Shown here: one piece after another, positions 20,433-31,776 of the stretch
How positions within the stretch are numbered: position 1 is the stretch's first letter
Layout of the letters: each line of letters starts with the position of its first letter
Translations under genes and position numbers: made by a program
The notes under the pieces: model-generated
What the model was told of the DNA's origin: nothing
Database searches by the model: none
The model's input: the letters and a program-made list of their open reading frames with translations, nothing else
Source: Piezodorus guildinii
Taxonomy: Eukaryota; Arthropoda; Insecta; Hemiptera; Pentatomidae
Assembly: GCA_023052935.1 (NCBI GenBank)
Contig: CM041292.1
Location: 204,561,799 to 204,625,798 of the forward strand
DNA: 64,000 nucleotides
Direction of reading: 5' to 3'

Positions 20433-21118
20433 CTCAAGGTAATTTGACGTAGGGCCGAGACATTAGTCTGGTAGCAAAGCTCTCACCATCAATTATTGAC
20501 ATGGATGACTAACATCTCCAAGAGCTAGCTCAGCTCATCAGATCAACAACTCTGTACCACTAAGGTAACTAGGTTAAGTTAACTCTGCCTTAGTAACATC
20601 ATTTGGACTAACTTTATGTTACATCCTTCATCTACCCTCTCTCCTGCTTGCTTCCTTTCCTCCTCATAGAATGGGGTGCATGGCTTCTATCCCTGTGCAC
20701 CTATGAGGACTCCTGTCCAACACTGCTGTTGAGCTACTACCACAGGGGTGTATTCTACCCTAGCCAGTCCTCTCTGCTAATTAGTAGGCGCAGGCTCGCT
20801 CCCTACCTGGCAGAGGAATCTCACACCTGGTGCTGCAGTACGTGCTTCTACCACAGTGAGCACTATTTCCATCTATCTCTCTTCCTTAAACGCAATGCAA
20901 TTGTCGAGGTCTTCTGATACCCTTTCTTGTCCATTATAACAACAGTGCCTGACAGGCTAAATCCCTCAGTGGAGAAAAAATAGCTGAATTATTGAATTCA
21001 AATTACTCATCGCTATAGACATGTCGTCAATGCCAGCCTGCATCACTCATTCTGATAATTATTCTGTATAGTATAGTATATAGTATATGTCAAATGGTAA
21101 ATAGTAATATTAGTAAAG
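20433..21118. other. GC-richer unrecognised segment
   Basis: Less AT-rich than its surroundings, notably 20600-20900. An 89-residue plus frame (20648-20917) lacks recognisable motifs. It may be part of an unknown repeat. Confidence 0.3.
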
Positions 21119-21132
21119 TTGTTGGGCTAGGT

Positions 21133-21417
21133 TTGTTTATTTTATTTAACCTCACTTTATGCTACAATCGCTAATCGGACGATGCTACAGAGGGAGTCCT
21201 AAATTTTGCCTATCCAGGTTTTATTAGGATAGGGATCTTTAACGAGTACCTGACAACGCACAGACTCCGGACAACTTTTTAACGTCCCCTCCGAAGGACG
21301 GCATAACTAAGGATTTTTTACACCCATTAAAAAATCCTAGGACCACTTGCGGGTTTGAACCCGTGACCTTTGGCATAGGAGGCTGTTATGCTACCCACCC
21401 AGCTACAAGTGATCTCT
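21133..21417 (-). mobile_element. tRNA-SINE family A inserted in an RTE LINE
   Basis: Flanked by GTTGGGCTAGGT (21121-21132 and 21418-21429). The duplicated target is RTE coding sequence, because GTTGGGCTTAGTGAGGAACG occurs at 25059. The SINE is complete, from GATCACTTGTAGC-type head to T-rich (minus A-rich) tail. Confidence 0.85.
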
Positions 21418-21625
21418 GTTGGGCTAGGTGAGGAACGGATTCCGAGAAAGTTGGTATTCGCTGATCAGACTGGTAGGCGTCCGAAAAGTAGGCTGAAGCG
21501 TCGATGGGAGGATTACGTTAAGGCTGATCTCGGGGGCTTGGGCTTGAACGGTGAACATTGGACGTTTGGTGGTATCGGCATCGAACCTTCGGGTTCGGTA
21601 AGCCTATTATTATTATTATTATATA
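21418..21625 (+). pseudogene. RTE LINE 3' end, interrupted by a SINE
   Basis: One frame reads GEERIPRKLVFADQTGRRPK then RWEDYVKADLGGLGLNGEHW, the C-terminus of the RTE protein, ending with 'gcatcgaaccttcgggttcg', GTAAGCC and a (TTA)n tail at 21605-21623. The first few bases of this short copy lie left of the SINE. Confidence 0.8.
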
Positions 21626-21758
21626 AGTATATGTATTCTTTATTGCCTTTTGATTTTGCCAATTACTGTTTCTTACTGTGTACTATGTTATGTTTCTTTA
21701 TAATTGTTTATTATGTAATTTAATATTGTATTTAAGCTTCAGATGAGAGGTTTTAGCT

Positions 21759-21983
21759 CACCCGCCGTACTCTCCTGACATTGCTTCTTCGGATTTCCAT
21801 CTTTTCCGTTCCTTCGAAGATATTCTAAACGAGAAATTCTACTCTTCAGAAGATGACGTCAACACGGACCTTTTATTGTTCTTCAGGAGTAAGGACAGTG
21901 ATTTTTGGAAAAAAGGGATAATAGACCTTCCAAGCCGTTGGGAAAGGGTAATCGCTAACAGTGGTAATTATTTTGTAGATTAA
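21759..21983 (+). pseudogene. mariner transposase C-terminal fragment
   Basis: An uninterrupted frame of 74 codons to TAA: HPPYSPDIASSDFHLFRSFE at the start (third catalytic aspartate in YSPD) and LPSRWERVIANSGNYFVD at the end, a typical mariner C-terminus. The rest of the element is gone. It is a different mariner lineage from the copy at 12.9 kb. Confidence 0.85.
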
Positions 21984-22498
21984 ATAAATAAATTTTAAGC
22001 TGTTAATCAATTTTAATTTTTGTCCAAATTTCTCTAATTTATCAATGAAATGATTTTCTAATACAGTTAGAGATTAAAATACGTGAAACCATTAAAGAAT
22101 TAATTAAATTGAATTTATATAGAAACATGTGTTTTATTAAAAAATCTATTATATTATTATCTGAAATAATCAGTTTTATCGGCTTTTCATCACTCTTTAT
22201 TAACTTTTACAAGTTTGTGCATTAGATAATATTTATTCTTAAGCTTCAGCTTTCCAACGGTATATTATACGTGTATATCACTGTTGCTATGTTCAAAATA
22301 CAAAAATTGCATTAAAAAAATATTTTTTTTAGTTTTCTCCTTTAGTTAGATATGTTTTTCATCGGTGGTAACAAGATAATATATTTATTTTTATAAAATA
22401 TACAAAATTAAAGGTACTTTACAAGAAGACCATTTTAATCAGAATGAAAACTACATGATATTAAAGCCCATTAAATTTTACAACGATATAGCGAGTTT

Positions 22499-25286
22499 CG
22501 CGAGTTTGAAAGTACACTATTTGGTACGGGGGGAGCGTTAATTATTGTTTAGGTACCGGGTTTCTGATTAGGAATAGATTTCTTTCCGCATTACGGGATG
22601 TACAGTTCTTTAGTGAAAGAATATCGGTTGCTATATTTCAGGGTCGTTGGTCTAAAATCGCGTTTATAAACATTCATTCTCCCACCGAAGATAGTGATGA
22701 TGAAGTAAAATGCGAATTTCATGATAAACTAGAGTCGGTTTACGATAAGTTACCGCGAAATTACATTAAAATAATAATAGGTGACGCGAACGCAAAGGTT
22801 GGAAGGGAAGAAGTATATCGTCCTACAATCGGTAAAGAAAGTTTGCACGAATATAGTAATGATAATGGGACCCGACTAATAAACTTTGCCATTTCGAAAA
22901 ACCTAATAATCAAAAGTACTACTTTTAAACATAAGGACATTCATAAGTATACGTGGACATCGCCGGATGGACAAACTCGGAATCAAATAGATCATGTTTT
23001 AGTACAAAACGGATGGCAAAGTAGCATAATTAACGTGAGATCGTATCGTGGTGCAGAATGCGGTTCTGATCATGAATTAGTAATCGCGAAACTTCGACAA
23101 AAACTAAATACAAAAAAGAGAACACCGAACTATATTCATCCCGAGAATTTTGATGTTGTTAAATTGAACAACCCCGAAATTAGAAAACAATTCGCGATAG
23201 AAGTAAAAAATAGGTTCGATGCTTTGGAATCTTCAGACGAGGAACACGAAGATGTAAACAAACTATGGGAAGGGATCAGGGATAATATTAAAGAGGTCGG
23301 TAATTTATGTCTTGGAAAAATCGAAAATAAAAAGAACAAACCTTGGTTCGACAGGGATTGTCAAAATATGTGTGAAAAAAGAAAAACCGCTAAACTGAAT
23401 TCCTTAAATAATCCAAGCGATAATAATGTGGCTTACTTTCGGTTAGTAAAAAACGAAACTTCAAAATTCTTAAAAAATAAGAAAAGAGAGTATCTTAAAG
23501 GCAAAATAATAGAAATAGAAAAACACAGAAGCGAAAATAACGTAAGAGAGATGTACAAAGGTATAAACAAATCGCGTAAAAGATTTGAACCTCTATTGAA
23601 TGGGGTTAAAGATGCGAATAACAACATAATTGCGGATCCGACTGAGATATTAAATAAATTTAAACAACACTTTGACGGCATTCTAAATACGGAAAATAAT
23701 AATCAATCTCCTCCCTCTGAATACCAGAGCGCTGAACCATGGGTAGACGCACCTAGTAAAGAGGAAGTTGAAATGGCGATAGGAAAATTAAAACGGTATA
23801 AAGCTGCAGGAAATGATAATATCACGAGTGAATTAATCAAAGCGTGTGGAGAAGCGGGCGTTTCCAAATTACATGTTTTAGTTAAAAAGATCTGGGAAAA
23901 TGAAAAAATGCCCGAAGAATGGAAAGAATCAATACTTATTCCGATTCACAAAAAAGGACCGAGGACGGATTGTAACAACTATCGTGGGATCTCTCTTCTC
24001 CCAGTATGCTATAAAATATTCTCGTCAATACTAACTAGCCGAATCACGGAATACGCTGAGGAAATTATCGGAGACTACCAATGTGGTTTTAGGCGGAATC
24101 GCTCGACTATTGATCAAATATTTTCCTTACGTCAAATATTAGAGAAGAAGCTGGAATACAACGGTGTAGTCCATCAACTTTATATAGACTTTAAAAAGGC
24201 TTATGATTCAATAGACCGTCAGAAGCTATATAACATCATGATTGAACAGGGGATACCTAAAAAGTTAGTAAACCTAGTAGAGATGTGTTTGTCGGAAACA
24301 TTTCATAAAGTTAGAATCGGTCATAATTACTCCGAGAGATTTGAGGTGCGATCGGGTTTGAAACAGGGTGACTCCCTTTCACCTGTTTTGTTTAATATAG
24401 CCTTAGAATATGTCATAGAAAAGGTGATGTGTACCGAGAAAGGCTTAAATATGGGTGACAAGATTCCGGTTTTGGGGTATGCCGATGATTTGGTACTGCT
24501 AGGTGAAGACACGGAAACTATACAACTAAATACAAGTGTGTTAATAAAAACCGGTAAAGAGATAGGTCTCGAATTAAATACCGATAAGACGAAATATATA
24601 ATTAGTTGCAGAAATGGTAGCGATCTTGACGATATTAATATTTCAGGTCATACTTTTGAACACGTAGAGAAATTCAAGTATTTAGGGTCAATGATAACAA
24701 GAAAAAATGAAATCCAGGAAGAAATAAAGTCCCGGTTAAAGGTGGGAAATGCGTGTTATTATTCAGTTGCTAAATTACTTAGCTCGCGGCTTCTGTCTAA
24801 AAACTTTAAGTTTAGAATTTATAAAAGTATTATTCTTCCAACGGTTCTTTACGGATGCGAAACGTGGGCGCTTACTTTGAAGGATGAACAACGGCTTAAG
24901 GTTTTCGAGAATAAGGTACTGCGTAAAATATTTGGTCCGAAGAGAGATGAGACCACTGGGGAGTTCAGAAGGTTGCACAACGCGGAATTGCGGAGTTTGT
25001 ACCCTGTGAATATAATTGAGTTGATAGCATCGCGGAGACTCAAATGGGCGCGTAAAGTTGTTGGGCTTAGTGAGGAACGGATTCCGAGAAAGTTGGTATT
25101 CGCTGAACCGACTGGTAGGCGTCCGAAGGGTAGGCCGAAGCGTCGATGGGAGGATTGCATTAAGGCTGATCTCGGGGGCTTCGGCTTGACCGGTGAACAT
25201 TGGACGAGTCTGTGCAGGCGAAGTTTGGTGGTATCGGCATCGAACCTTCGGGTTCGGTAAGCCTATTATTATTATTATTATTATTA
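22499..25286 (+). mobile_element. RTE-clade LINE, 5' truncated, young copy
   Basis: Bounded by a 10-12 bp target duplication (TAGCGAGTTT) and ending in a (TTA/TAT)n tail at 25262-25286, as expected for RTE elements, which end in short repeats rather than poly(A). About 2.79 kb. It is the source-like copy for the fragments at 905, 10075, 21418, 28104 and 38484. Confidence 0.9.
22510..25260 (+). CDS. RTE endonuclease/reverse transcriptase, N-terminally truncated
   Basis: The frame is open from 22510 (after a stop at 22507) with no breaks to TAA at 25258-25260. The first methionine is at 22843 (805 residues), but homology begins before it. Order: the C-terminal part of the apurinic-type endonuclease (GDANAKVG near 22780, TWTSPDGQTRNQIDHVLV, SDHELV), then the reverse transcriptase (NYRGISLLP, QCGFRRNRSTIDQIF, LYIDFKKAYDSID about residue 447 of the methionine-started frame, QGDSLSPVLFN, and LGYADDLVLLGE with the catalytic YADD at 546-549), then a basic C-terminus (GRRPKGRPKRRWED). 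The missing 5' end removes part of the endonuclease, so it is probably not autonomous. The lack of any stop or frameshift over 2.7 kb indicates recent insertion. Confidence 0.9.
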   Translation, partial: KYTIWYGGSVNYCLGTGFLIRNRFLSALRDVQFFSERISVAIFQGRWSKIAFINIHSPTEDSDDEVKCEFHDKLESVYDKLPRNYIKIIIGDANAKVGREEVYRPTIGKESLHEYSNDNGTRLINFAISKNLIIKSTTFKHKDIHKYTWTSPDGQTRNQIDHVLVQNGWQSSIINVRSYRGAECGSDHELVIAKLRQKLNTKKRTPNYIHPENFDVVKLNNPEIRKQFAIEVKNRFDALESSDEEHEDVNKLWEGIRDNIKEVGNLCLGKIENKKNKPWFDRDCQNMCEKRKTAKLNSLNNPSDNNVAYFRLVKNETSKFLKNKKREYLKGKIIEIEKHRSENNVREMYKGINKSRKRFEPLLNGVKDANNNIIADPTEILNKFKQHFDGILNTENNNQSPPSEYQSAEPWVDAPSKEEVEMAIGKLKRYKAAGNDNITSELIKACGEAGVSKLHVLVKKIWENEKMPEEWKESILIPIHKKGPRTDCNNYRGISLLPVCYKIFSSILTSRITEYAEEIIGDYQCGFRRNRSTIDQIFSLRQILEKKLEYNGVVHQLYIDFKKAYDSIDRQKLYNIMIEQGIPKKLVNLVEMCLSETFHKVRIGHNYSERFEVRSGLKQGDSLSPVLFNIALEYVIEKVMCTEKGLNMGDKIPVLGYADDLVLLGEDTETIQLNTSVLIKTGKEIGLELNTDKTKYIISCRNGSDLDDINISGHTFEHVEKFKYLGSMITRKNEIQEEIKSRLKVGNACYYSVAKLLSSRLLSKNFKFRIYKSIILPTVLYGCETWALTLKDEQRLKVFENKVLRKIFGPKRDETTGEFRRLHNAELRSLYPVNIIELIASRRLKWARKVVGLSEERIPRKLVFAEPTGRRPKGRPKRRWEDCIKADLGGFGLTGEHWTSLCRRSLVVSASNLRVR

Positions 25287-25620
25287 TAGCGAGTTTAATC
25301 AAAATCGTCGGAACCGTTTCCGAGAAAATGGAAAAAAGGTGCAAAATGCATAGTATAAAGTGCCTCTTCTGGTAAGCTCATTTTGATGAAAAAGGTTTTG
25401 TAACGTCTTAGGCGCATATTTGTCTTAAATATGAAATTTCAGTTTTATAGGACTTTTCGTTTTCGCCCGAGAGTTACCAGACACACATAGACCTTTTTGC
25501 GGGACTTGGTCATTTGGACTCAGAGGACCCTAAAACGTGTATTTCCGTTGAAAACTGGAATTCGAAAATTTTCACTATCGCAATACTTCCCCTTACTATA
25601 TATAGTAAGTGAAAGTAAAA

Positions 25621-26119
25621 AATTAACTTTAATTAAAACTGAACCAAAATACTATCGATACTATGTATGAGCATATTTTAAATCTGTAGACTGGCTTTTT
25701 ATTTTTTGAGGCAGATTCCCATAATGAAAACTGACCTTCACACTGACAGGCATAAGTTAGTTGGTTCGGAACATGCCTAGGTACTACTTCCTAAAGGGTT
25801 AACCATAATAGATGTACACTAATAGGGCTTCAAATAAAATAAAATAAAAAACATAACAACGAATTTTCGAAATGATTTATAGCCGATGTTTCCTCAGCAT
25901 TTAATAATCTACACACAGGAAATATTTTGTTCTTTAAGGACTTTTCGCCAGATATGTGCAACAGAGTATTCTCTCATTGCCTTGAGAAAACCGGTCTCCT
26001 CGTGGTATTATATCGAATCAGATACTAGACATCATTGTTAAAACAACACTGGAACAGTATATCTAGCCACTGTATTCAAGAACAGTAAGTTGCAGAACGC
26101 TATGTAAATAGTGAAAGAA
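25621..26119. other. Unrecognised spacer
   Basis: AT-rich with no coding frame and no repeat match noticed. Confidence 0.4.
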
Positions 26120-26984
26120 ATCCGGTGCGGGCAACACACGACTTTCACTTACCTACGTTTTTAAAATCGATTAAAGAATTTTCAAATATAGTTAGAGATA
26201 AAAATGAGCGAAACTATAAATAACTAATTAATTTGAATTTCTATAGAAACATGCGTTTTATTAAAAACCTATTGCATTATTATCTAAAATAATCAGGTAA
26301 TTTTATTGGTTTTTTATCACTCTTTATTAACTTTAACAAGCTTTTGTATAAGATTAATATTATTTCTAAAATCTTTAGCATTTCAACGGTATATTATACA
26401 TCTATATTACTATTCTTATGCTCAAAAACGAAAAAAATTATTTAAAAAATATTTTTGAAGTTTCCTCCTTTAGTTAGAGTTCGAATTCGTTCAACTTATA
26501 TATTGACCTGTTTTTTTTATAGTTGATAACAAGATTATATTGTAATTTTTTTAGTATCTACAAAATTAACGGTACTTTAGAGGAAAAAATTTAACATATC
26601 GGCATTTAGGCATTATCAAACTATTTCAATCATAATGAAATCTACATCATATTAATGCCCATCAAATTTTACATAGATATGTAGAGTTTAATAAAATTCG
26701 TTAGAGCAGGTTTTGAGAAAATAGTGATAAGGTGCAAAATGCATGGTATAAAGTGGCTCTTCCGGTCAGCTGATTTTGGTGAAAACGTTTCTGTAACATC
26801 TCGGGAGTTTATTTGTCTTAAAAATTAAATTAAACACACACACACCATTTTGTGGGACTTGGTCATTTGGAGTCAGGGAACCTTAAAACCTCTATTTCCG
26901 GTGAAAACTGGAATTCGAAAATTTTAACGATCGCAATACTATTCCTTACAATATATTTCAGATATAGGAAAGTGAAAGTAAAAA
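26120..26984 (+). mobile_element. Helentron-like element F3, full length
   Basis: Starts TCCGGTGCGGGCAACACACG with ACTTTCACTTACC, has a short CA run near 26834, and ends with a long-form hairpin (CCTTACAATATATTTCAGATATAGG) and AAGTGAAAGTAAAA. Its 3' half is part of the duplicated composite also present at 31163-31996. Confidence 0.7.
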
Positions 26985-27408
26985 ATCGTATGGCAAAATA
27001 CAATTGTCTGTTTATTTATTTAACGTCACTTTATGCTACTATGGCTAATCGGACGATGCTACAGTGGGAGTCCTAAATTTTGCCTATCCAGGTTTTATTA
27101 AAAGGGATCTTTAACGAGTACCTGACATCGCACAGCCTCGGGACCACCTTTTAACGTCCCCTCCGAAGGACGGCGTAACTAAGAATTTTCTCAAAGATAT
27201 TCTGCGATATCCCGTGTCGTTGGGTGATGGTTGTCTCTGACCAATGCTAGAATTTGCTCATCATCAACAGTTGAAGGATGACCCGAGCGCTTTACGTCTT
27301 CCAAATCAAACTTTGCAGTTCTTAAGCGAGCAAACCACTTACAGACGGTGCTTCCCCCTAAGGCACCATCGCCCTACACACTGATAATTTTGTTAACCTC
27401 AAATTCTG
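26587..27408 (+). repeat. Composite duplication, copy 1
   Basis: About 822 bp nearly identical to 31163-31996, beginning AAATTTAACATATCGG and ending CAAATTCTG in both. It spans the 3' half of a Helentron-like element, a truncated SINE and a mariner N-terminal fragment in the same order. Copy 2 is longer mainly through a longer CA run. Confidence 0.85.
27001..27186 (-). mobile_element. tRNA-SINE family A, head missing
   Basis: Tail and body present ('tttatttatttaacgtcact', 'gatctttaacgag', 'gtcccctccgaaggacgg'), then abruptly replaced by mariner sequence at the point where the tRNA-like head should begin. Confidence 0.75.
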
Positions 27409-27410
27409 TG
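27187..27410 (-). pseudogene. mariner transposase N-terminal fragment
   Basis: On the minus strand one frame reads CKWFARLRTAKFDLEDVKRS, GHPSTVDDEQILALVRDN and HHPTTRDIAEYL, the second DNA-binding helix-turn-helix and linker of mariner transposases. An upstream stop and the lack of the catalytic part make it a remnant. Confidence 0.8.
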
Positions 27411-27699
27411 CAGCGGATTTTCCTTTACGGAAATATAAAGTCATTAAATGACGAAAATGAATTTTTTTATCTGATATTTTGAGCAAGCAAAATACCATTT
27501 GAAGATAAGGAATCTCGGTGCATCAAAGCACCCTAAATGATCCTTTATTAGGACATGTAAACATTATTGACCAATTAAACATGTTATATAAAAATAAACA
27601 TTTTATAAACACGGAGAGGATTAGATTGAAATATTGAAAAGTACCAAGAACTTATTTTACTACCCAATATAAATTTCTGGTATCCTCCTTGTATAAACA

Positions 27700-27935
27700 A
27701 TCTCTTCAATTCAAATTTTCAGTCAAGTCGTTGGAAAAAACAATTCGCGGTGTGTTCCGGCTTTAATATCCGTTTCTAACATTCTATCGTCCCTTTCTTA
27801 TCTGTTTTCACTACCCTCTGGAATTATATTACTCACAATATCCACCTTGCTTCTTCCTTATCCGCATTCAAATCTCTTGTTTTATATCACCTTCTAGCAT
27901 TTCCAACAACCGCGCTTTGACAGAGAAATTTTAAT
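27700..27935 (+). pseudogene. Possible LINE C-terminal remnant
   Basis: A broken frame reads ..LWNYITHNIHLASSLSAFKS LVLYHL.., matching the usual tail of non-LTR reverse transcriptase ORFs (xLWNxLP...FKxxL). No longer element could be assembled. Confidence 0.35.
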
Positions 27936-28103
27936 TTAATTTGATTAGTAGAAAACTATAATTTTTAATGACAAAATTTGATCTTAGCTGCCTTTCCGGA
28001 AGGAGCCCAGATGATTACCTACAATGTGTTTTTTTTTCTTTCTCTGACCCTTACCCGAGCTATTTTTCTCTTATAACAATTTTTATCTTTTTGAATTAAT
28101 TAA

Positions 28104-28735
28104 CTTTTGAACACGTAGAGAAATTCAAGTATTTAGGTTCAATTATAACAAGAAAAAATGAGATCCAGGAAGAAATTAAGTCCCGGTTAAAGGTGGGAAA
28201 TGCGTGTTATTATTCAGTTGGTAAATTACTTAGCTCGCGGCTTCTGTCTAAAAACTTAAAGGTTAGAATTTATAAAACTATTATTCTTCCGACGGTTCTT
28301 TAGGGATGCGAAACGTGGCCGCTTACTTTGAAGGATGAACAACGGCTTAAGGTTTTCGAAAATAAGGTACTGTGTAAAATATTTGTTCCGAAGAGAGATG
28401 AGGCCACTAAGGAGTTTAGAAGGTTGCACAACGCGGAATTGCGGAGCTTATACCCTGTGAATATAATTGAGTTGATAGCATCGCGGAGACTCAAATGGGC
28501 GCGTAAAGTTGTTGGGCTTAGTGAGGAACGGATTCCGAGAAAGGTGGTATTCGCTGAACCGATTGGTAGGCGTCCGAAAGGTAGGCCGAAGCGTCGATGG
28601 GAGGATTGCATTAAGGCTGATCTCGGGGGCTTGGGCTTGACCGGTGAACATTGGACGAGTCTGTGCAGGCGAAGTTTGGTGGTATCGGCATCGAACCTTC
28701 GGGTTCGGTAAGCCTATTATTATTATTGAATTAAT
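28104..28735 (+). mobile_element. RTE LINE, 5'-truncated insertion with target duplication
   Basis: 632 bp flanked by the 13-bp repeat TTGAATTAATTAA (28091-28103 and 28736-28748). It begins inside the reverse-transcriptase ORF at CTTTTGAACACGTAGAG and ends with the (TTA)n tail. The final 127 codons (28328-28711) are open; a TAG near 28301 interrupts upstream. A clean example of RTE target-primed insertion. Confidence 0.9.
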
Positions 28736-28749
28736 TAAATAGTTGTATA

Positions 28750-29200
28750 TTGTTTTATTTTTCTTTTATTACAGCTATTTTCAGATTTTTTTTTTTTTTG
28801 TACTTCTACATAATGCATAATTTATATTTGATCCAAACCTGTTGTCTATTTTAACTTAACCAATTTTATTATTTTAAAAATTTAATGAGCATTAAACATA
28901 AAAGGATTACACCCCTTAATGGCATGGTAATGATTGTGGCAGGAATGGAGTTTAGTAGTATTGAAGCAAAGCACCAAGCTAAAACATAGTCAAACAATCA
29001 AAAATCAAACATATAAGACCATGATGTTCAACCAACATATGTGGTGCGAGAGTCGTATAAGAGAATATATACAGGGAGGAGCAGAAAATACGGATAGATT
29101 ATTCTTCTCGCCAGAGGTATGGAACATGGAACGGCTATGGTGCAACAAGAACGCCGATTAGCAGTAAATTTGTACTGGACTTCAGGAAAAACTTAAAAAC
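28750..29200. other. Unrecognised spacer
   Basis: AT-rich. The 75-residue frame at 28934-29161 has no recognised similarity. Confidence 0.35.
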
Positions 29201-29204
29201 AATT

Positions 29205-29300
29205 GGGGTCACTTGTGGTGTAGTGGCTGGCATAACAGCCTTCAATTCCCATGGTTGCGGTTTCAAACCCGACAGATGGCTATAAGATTTTTCAAAGACT
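29205..29300 (+). mobile_element. tRNA-SINE head fragment
   Basis: 'gggtcacttgtggtgtagtg', 'gctggcataacagcct' and a degraded B box 'ggtttcaaacccg' match the head of the family A SINE. The body is missing. Confidence 0.55.
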
Positions 29301-29539
29301 ATTTTTACTTCCAAGCTCGTATTTTACGAATTAATATGATTTTATGGTAGAGAGTGTTTGAAAAAAGTTCACTCAATTCTTCAACCATTTCCGTTATAAT
29401 ATAGTCCACGTCAACTTATCATATTCACCAGCCCGCTCCATCACTCAGATCATAAGATGATATTATTGCCAAAGAAATTGCCGAAATCAAACAATGATTC
29501 TAAATATAATGAAACGGTTTTTTTTTTATTTATTTATTT

Positions 29540-30332
29540 TTAAAAAAATAATTTCTTTATTTATTCTGGGACAAGTCCCTTTAGAATAATACAATATACA
29601 ATAATGAGAGTATTACTGTCTTAGAGTAAGATTAAAAAAAAAAAAGAAATATACAACGAATAATAAGTAAAAAAGAAACCATAAGAGAAATGACAAAAAT
29701 AAAAAAAATTATAAAACAGTATATATCTTCAAAAACTAATGGCTGTAAAAATATTTGTAAAAAAAAAAGATATAAGTGATGATTAAAGAATATAATAATT
29801 AAATATTTATCATATTTCCATACATAACCTAGGCTAAAAAAAAAATAAAATTCTTACTTAGTTAAAAAAATAAAAAACACCTCTTTAACTTTTTCTATTT
29901 ACATATTTTCATGGAACTGGTTCATTCAGGATTGTTTGAAAATCGAATGGACAGGAGGTAATGGAATAGACGAGATTTAAAAGTGGGAAGGGTAGTAGAA
30001 TTACGGATATCAGAAGGAATAGAGTTCCACATGGAAGAAGATCGGATTATGAAAGATCTGTCGAAAGCAGCGGTTCGATGGGGCACAATATACAAAGCAG
30101 AAGGCCGCATACGGGTGTTGCGAGAGTAATAAGAGATCAGATATGTATGATGGACGGCGGTTTTGGAACTAATCAATACACGTAGGCGATCGGATTCGAT
30201 GCTCTGTCCTCTTTCCGCGTTAAATTGATTGACTTTAAAAAAGGAAATAGGTGTCAATGTGTTTAATTTCCTACAATTGCCAATTGAACGTCCTTCAGTC
30301 ATCTTTAAACGGTATCGCAGTAACAGGAGCAA
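29540..30332 (-). pseudogene. LINE 3' end with reverse-transcriptase C-terminus
   Basis: The minus frame 30332-29922 (136 residues) contains DRSFIIRSSSMWNSIPSDIR followed by NSTTLPTFKSRLFHYLL, the conserved tail of non-LTR reverse transcriptases of the CR1/I type. AT-rich 3' UTR follows, with TTCTAAAGGGACTTGTCCCA near 29592-29568. The upstream part is missing or unrecognisable. Confidence 0.6.
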
Positions 30333-30339
30333 TGAGCGA

Positions 30340-31160
30340 TTCGCTCGGAAGCAGCCTTGGTGTTCTTATTGGCTTCGTTTCCACGAACCCTCTCAGAACG
30401 ATCTTCATTACGTAACTGCGCAGGCTCAAACATTGGCGGATCTTGGGTTCTTATGTGTGCGCATATCGTTAGTTTTTGGTTTTCTGACAATCCGGAAGTT
30501 GTCTTGGAACAAATGTCCAATTCCTTGAACTCTGGTTTGAACGAAAATAAATGTACTGCGCTTTTCCTTTTAGATTTCTGAGCGAATCTTTAATTCTTAT
30601 GATAATAATACTTTTCCTGGAAAATGCAAGATTTTCCACCCTCATATATAAATCTGCTCATCTATAGTAAAAATAAAATACGGCCCGCGCACCACAAAAC
30701 TTTCACTAAACAAATCGCGAACGCAACTGTTAAAAATAATTTTTATAATTTTACGTTAAATTTGCATTGAAACTCTCTAACAAGTTAAGTTCTAGGCTTT
30801 TTCGGAATTCTTCGTTCAATTCTACTTCTTTATTTGTCGCATAACGTTTTTCTAATATTCTGAGCTTCCCAACTTCTTCTTTTCCTTCTTCTTTAAGCCT
30901 CTGAGGATGGAAGTGTATCCAACCGTCGCAACAAGGTATTCCAGTCTCTCACGAGTGATATGTGATGGAGATTTAGTATGTTATGTGGTGAATGGAAATT
31001 CTTAAATAAACTAATATGAGACCGCAAGATACTTCATTCTTGCGCAAGAAATCTAGCATCAAGTAGTCTAGATCTTAATAGTATGAATACTAGAGAAGTT
31101 TCTTAAGCATGGATACCTTTCGCATTCAATGATCAAGACATAGTAAGGTCCAACGACGTT
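30340..31160. other. Unrecognised stretch
   Basis: Contains a faint echo of the Helentron-like 5' end near 30680-30740 ('cccgcgcaccac', 'actttcacta'), too diverged to call. No gene. Confidence 0.35.
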
Positions 31161-31162
31161 TC

Positions 31163-31569
31163 AAATTTAACATATCGGCATTTAGGCATTATCAAACTAT
31201 TTCAATCATAATGAAATCTACATCATATTAAAGCCCATCAAATTTTACATAGATATGTAGAGTTTAATAAAATTCGTTAGAGCCGGTTTTGAGAAAATCG
31301 TGATAAGGTGCAAAATGCATAGTATAAAGTGGCTCTTCCGGTCAGCTGATTTTGGTGAAAACGTTTCTGTAACATCTCGGGAGTTTATTTGTCTTAAAAA
31401 TTAAATTAAACACACACACACACACACACACCATTTTGTGGGACTTGGTCATTTGGAGTCAGGGAACCTTAAAACCTCTATTTCCGGTGAAAACTGGAAT
31501 TCTAAAATTTTAACGATCGCAATACTATTCCTTACAATATATTTCAGATATAGGTAAGTGAAAGTAAAA
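31163..31569 (+). mobile_element. Helentron-like element F4, 3' half only
   Basis: Part of the composite duplication. It ends with the long-form hairpin CCTTACAATATATTTCAGATATAGG and TAAGTGAAAGTAAAA. Confidence 0.7.
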
Positions 31570-31589
31570 AATCGTATGGCAAAATACAA

Positions 31590-31776
31590 TTGTCTGTTTA
31601 TTTATTTAACGTCACTTTATGCTACTATGGCTAATCGGACGATGCTACAGTGGGAGTCCTAAATTTTGCCTATCCAGGTTTTATTAGAATAGGGATCTTT
31701 AACGATTACCTGACATCGCACAGCCTCGGGACCACCTTTTAACTTCGCCTCCGAAGGACGGCGTAACTAAGGATTT
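31590..31776 (-). mobile_element. tRNA-SINE family A, head missing (copy 2)
   Basis: Same truncation point as at 27186, showing that the SINE/mariner junction predates the duplication. Confidence 0.75.

Larger units (their letters stand above)
22041..25620 (+). mobile_element. Helentron-like element F2, split by an RTE insertion
   Basis: Left part 22041-22498 and right part 25287-25620 together form one family member lacking about the first 45 bp. The break is at TAGCGAGTTT, present on both sides of the LINE (22489-22498 and 25287-25296). The right part ends with CTTACTATATATAGTAAG and TGAAAGTAAAA. Confidence 0.75.

Noticed and set aside
24775..25344. 189-residue minus-strand open frame
   Set aside because: It lies entirely antisense to the RTE reverse-transcriptase ORF and reads through its tail; the same shadow appears opposite other RTE copies (28651-28448, 38557-38856).
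30680..30740. Another Helentron-like 5' end
   Set aside because: Only short words ('cccgcgcacca', 'actttcacta') match; order and spacing are not convincing.
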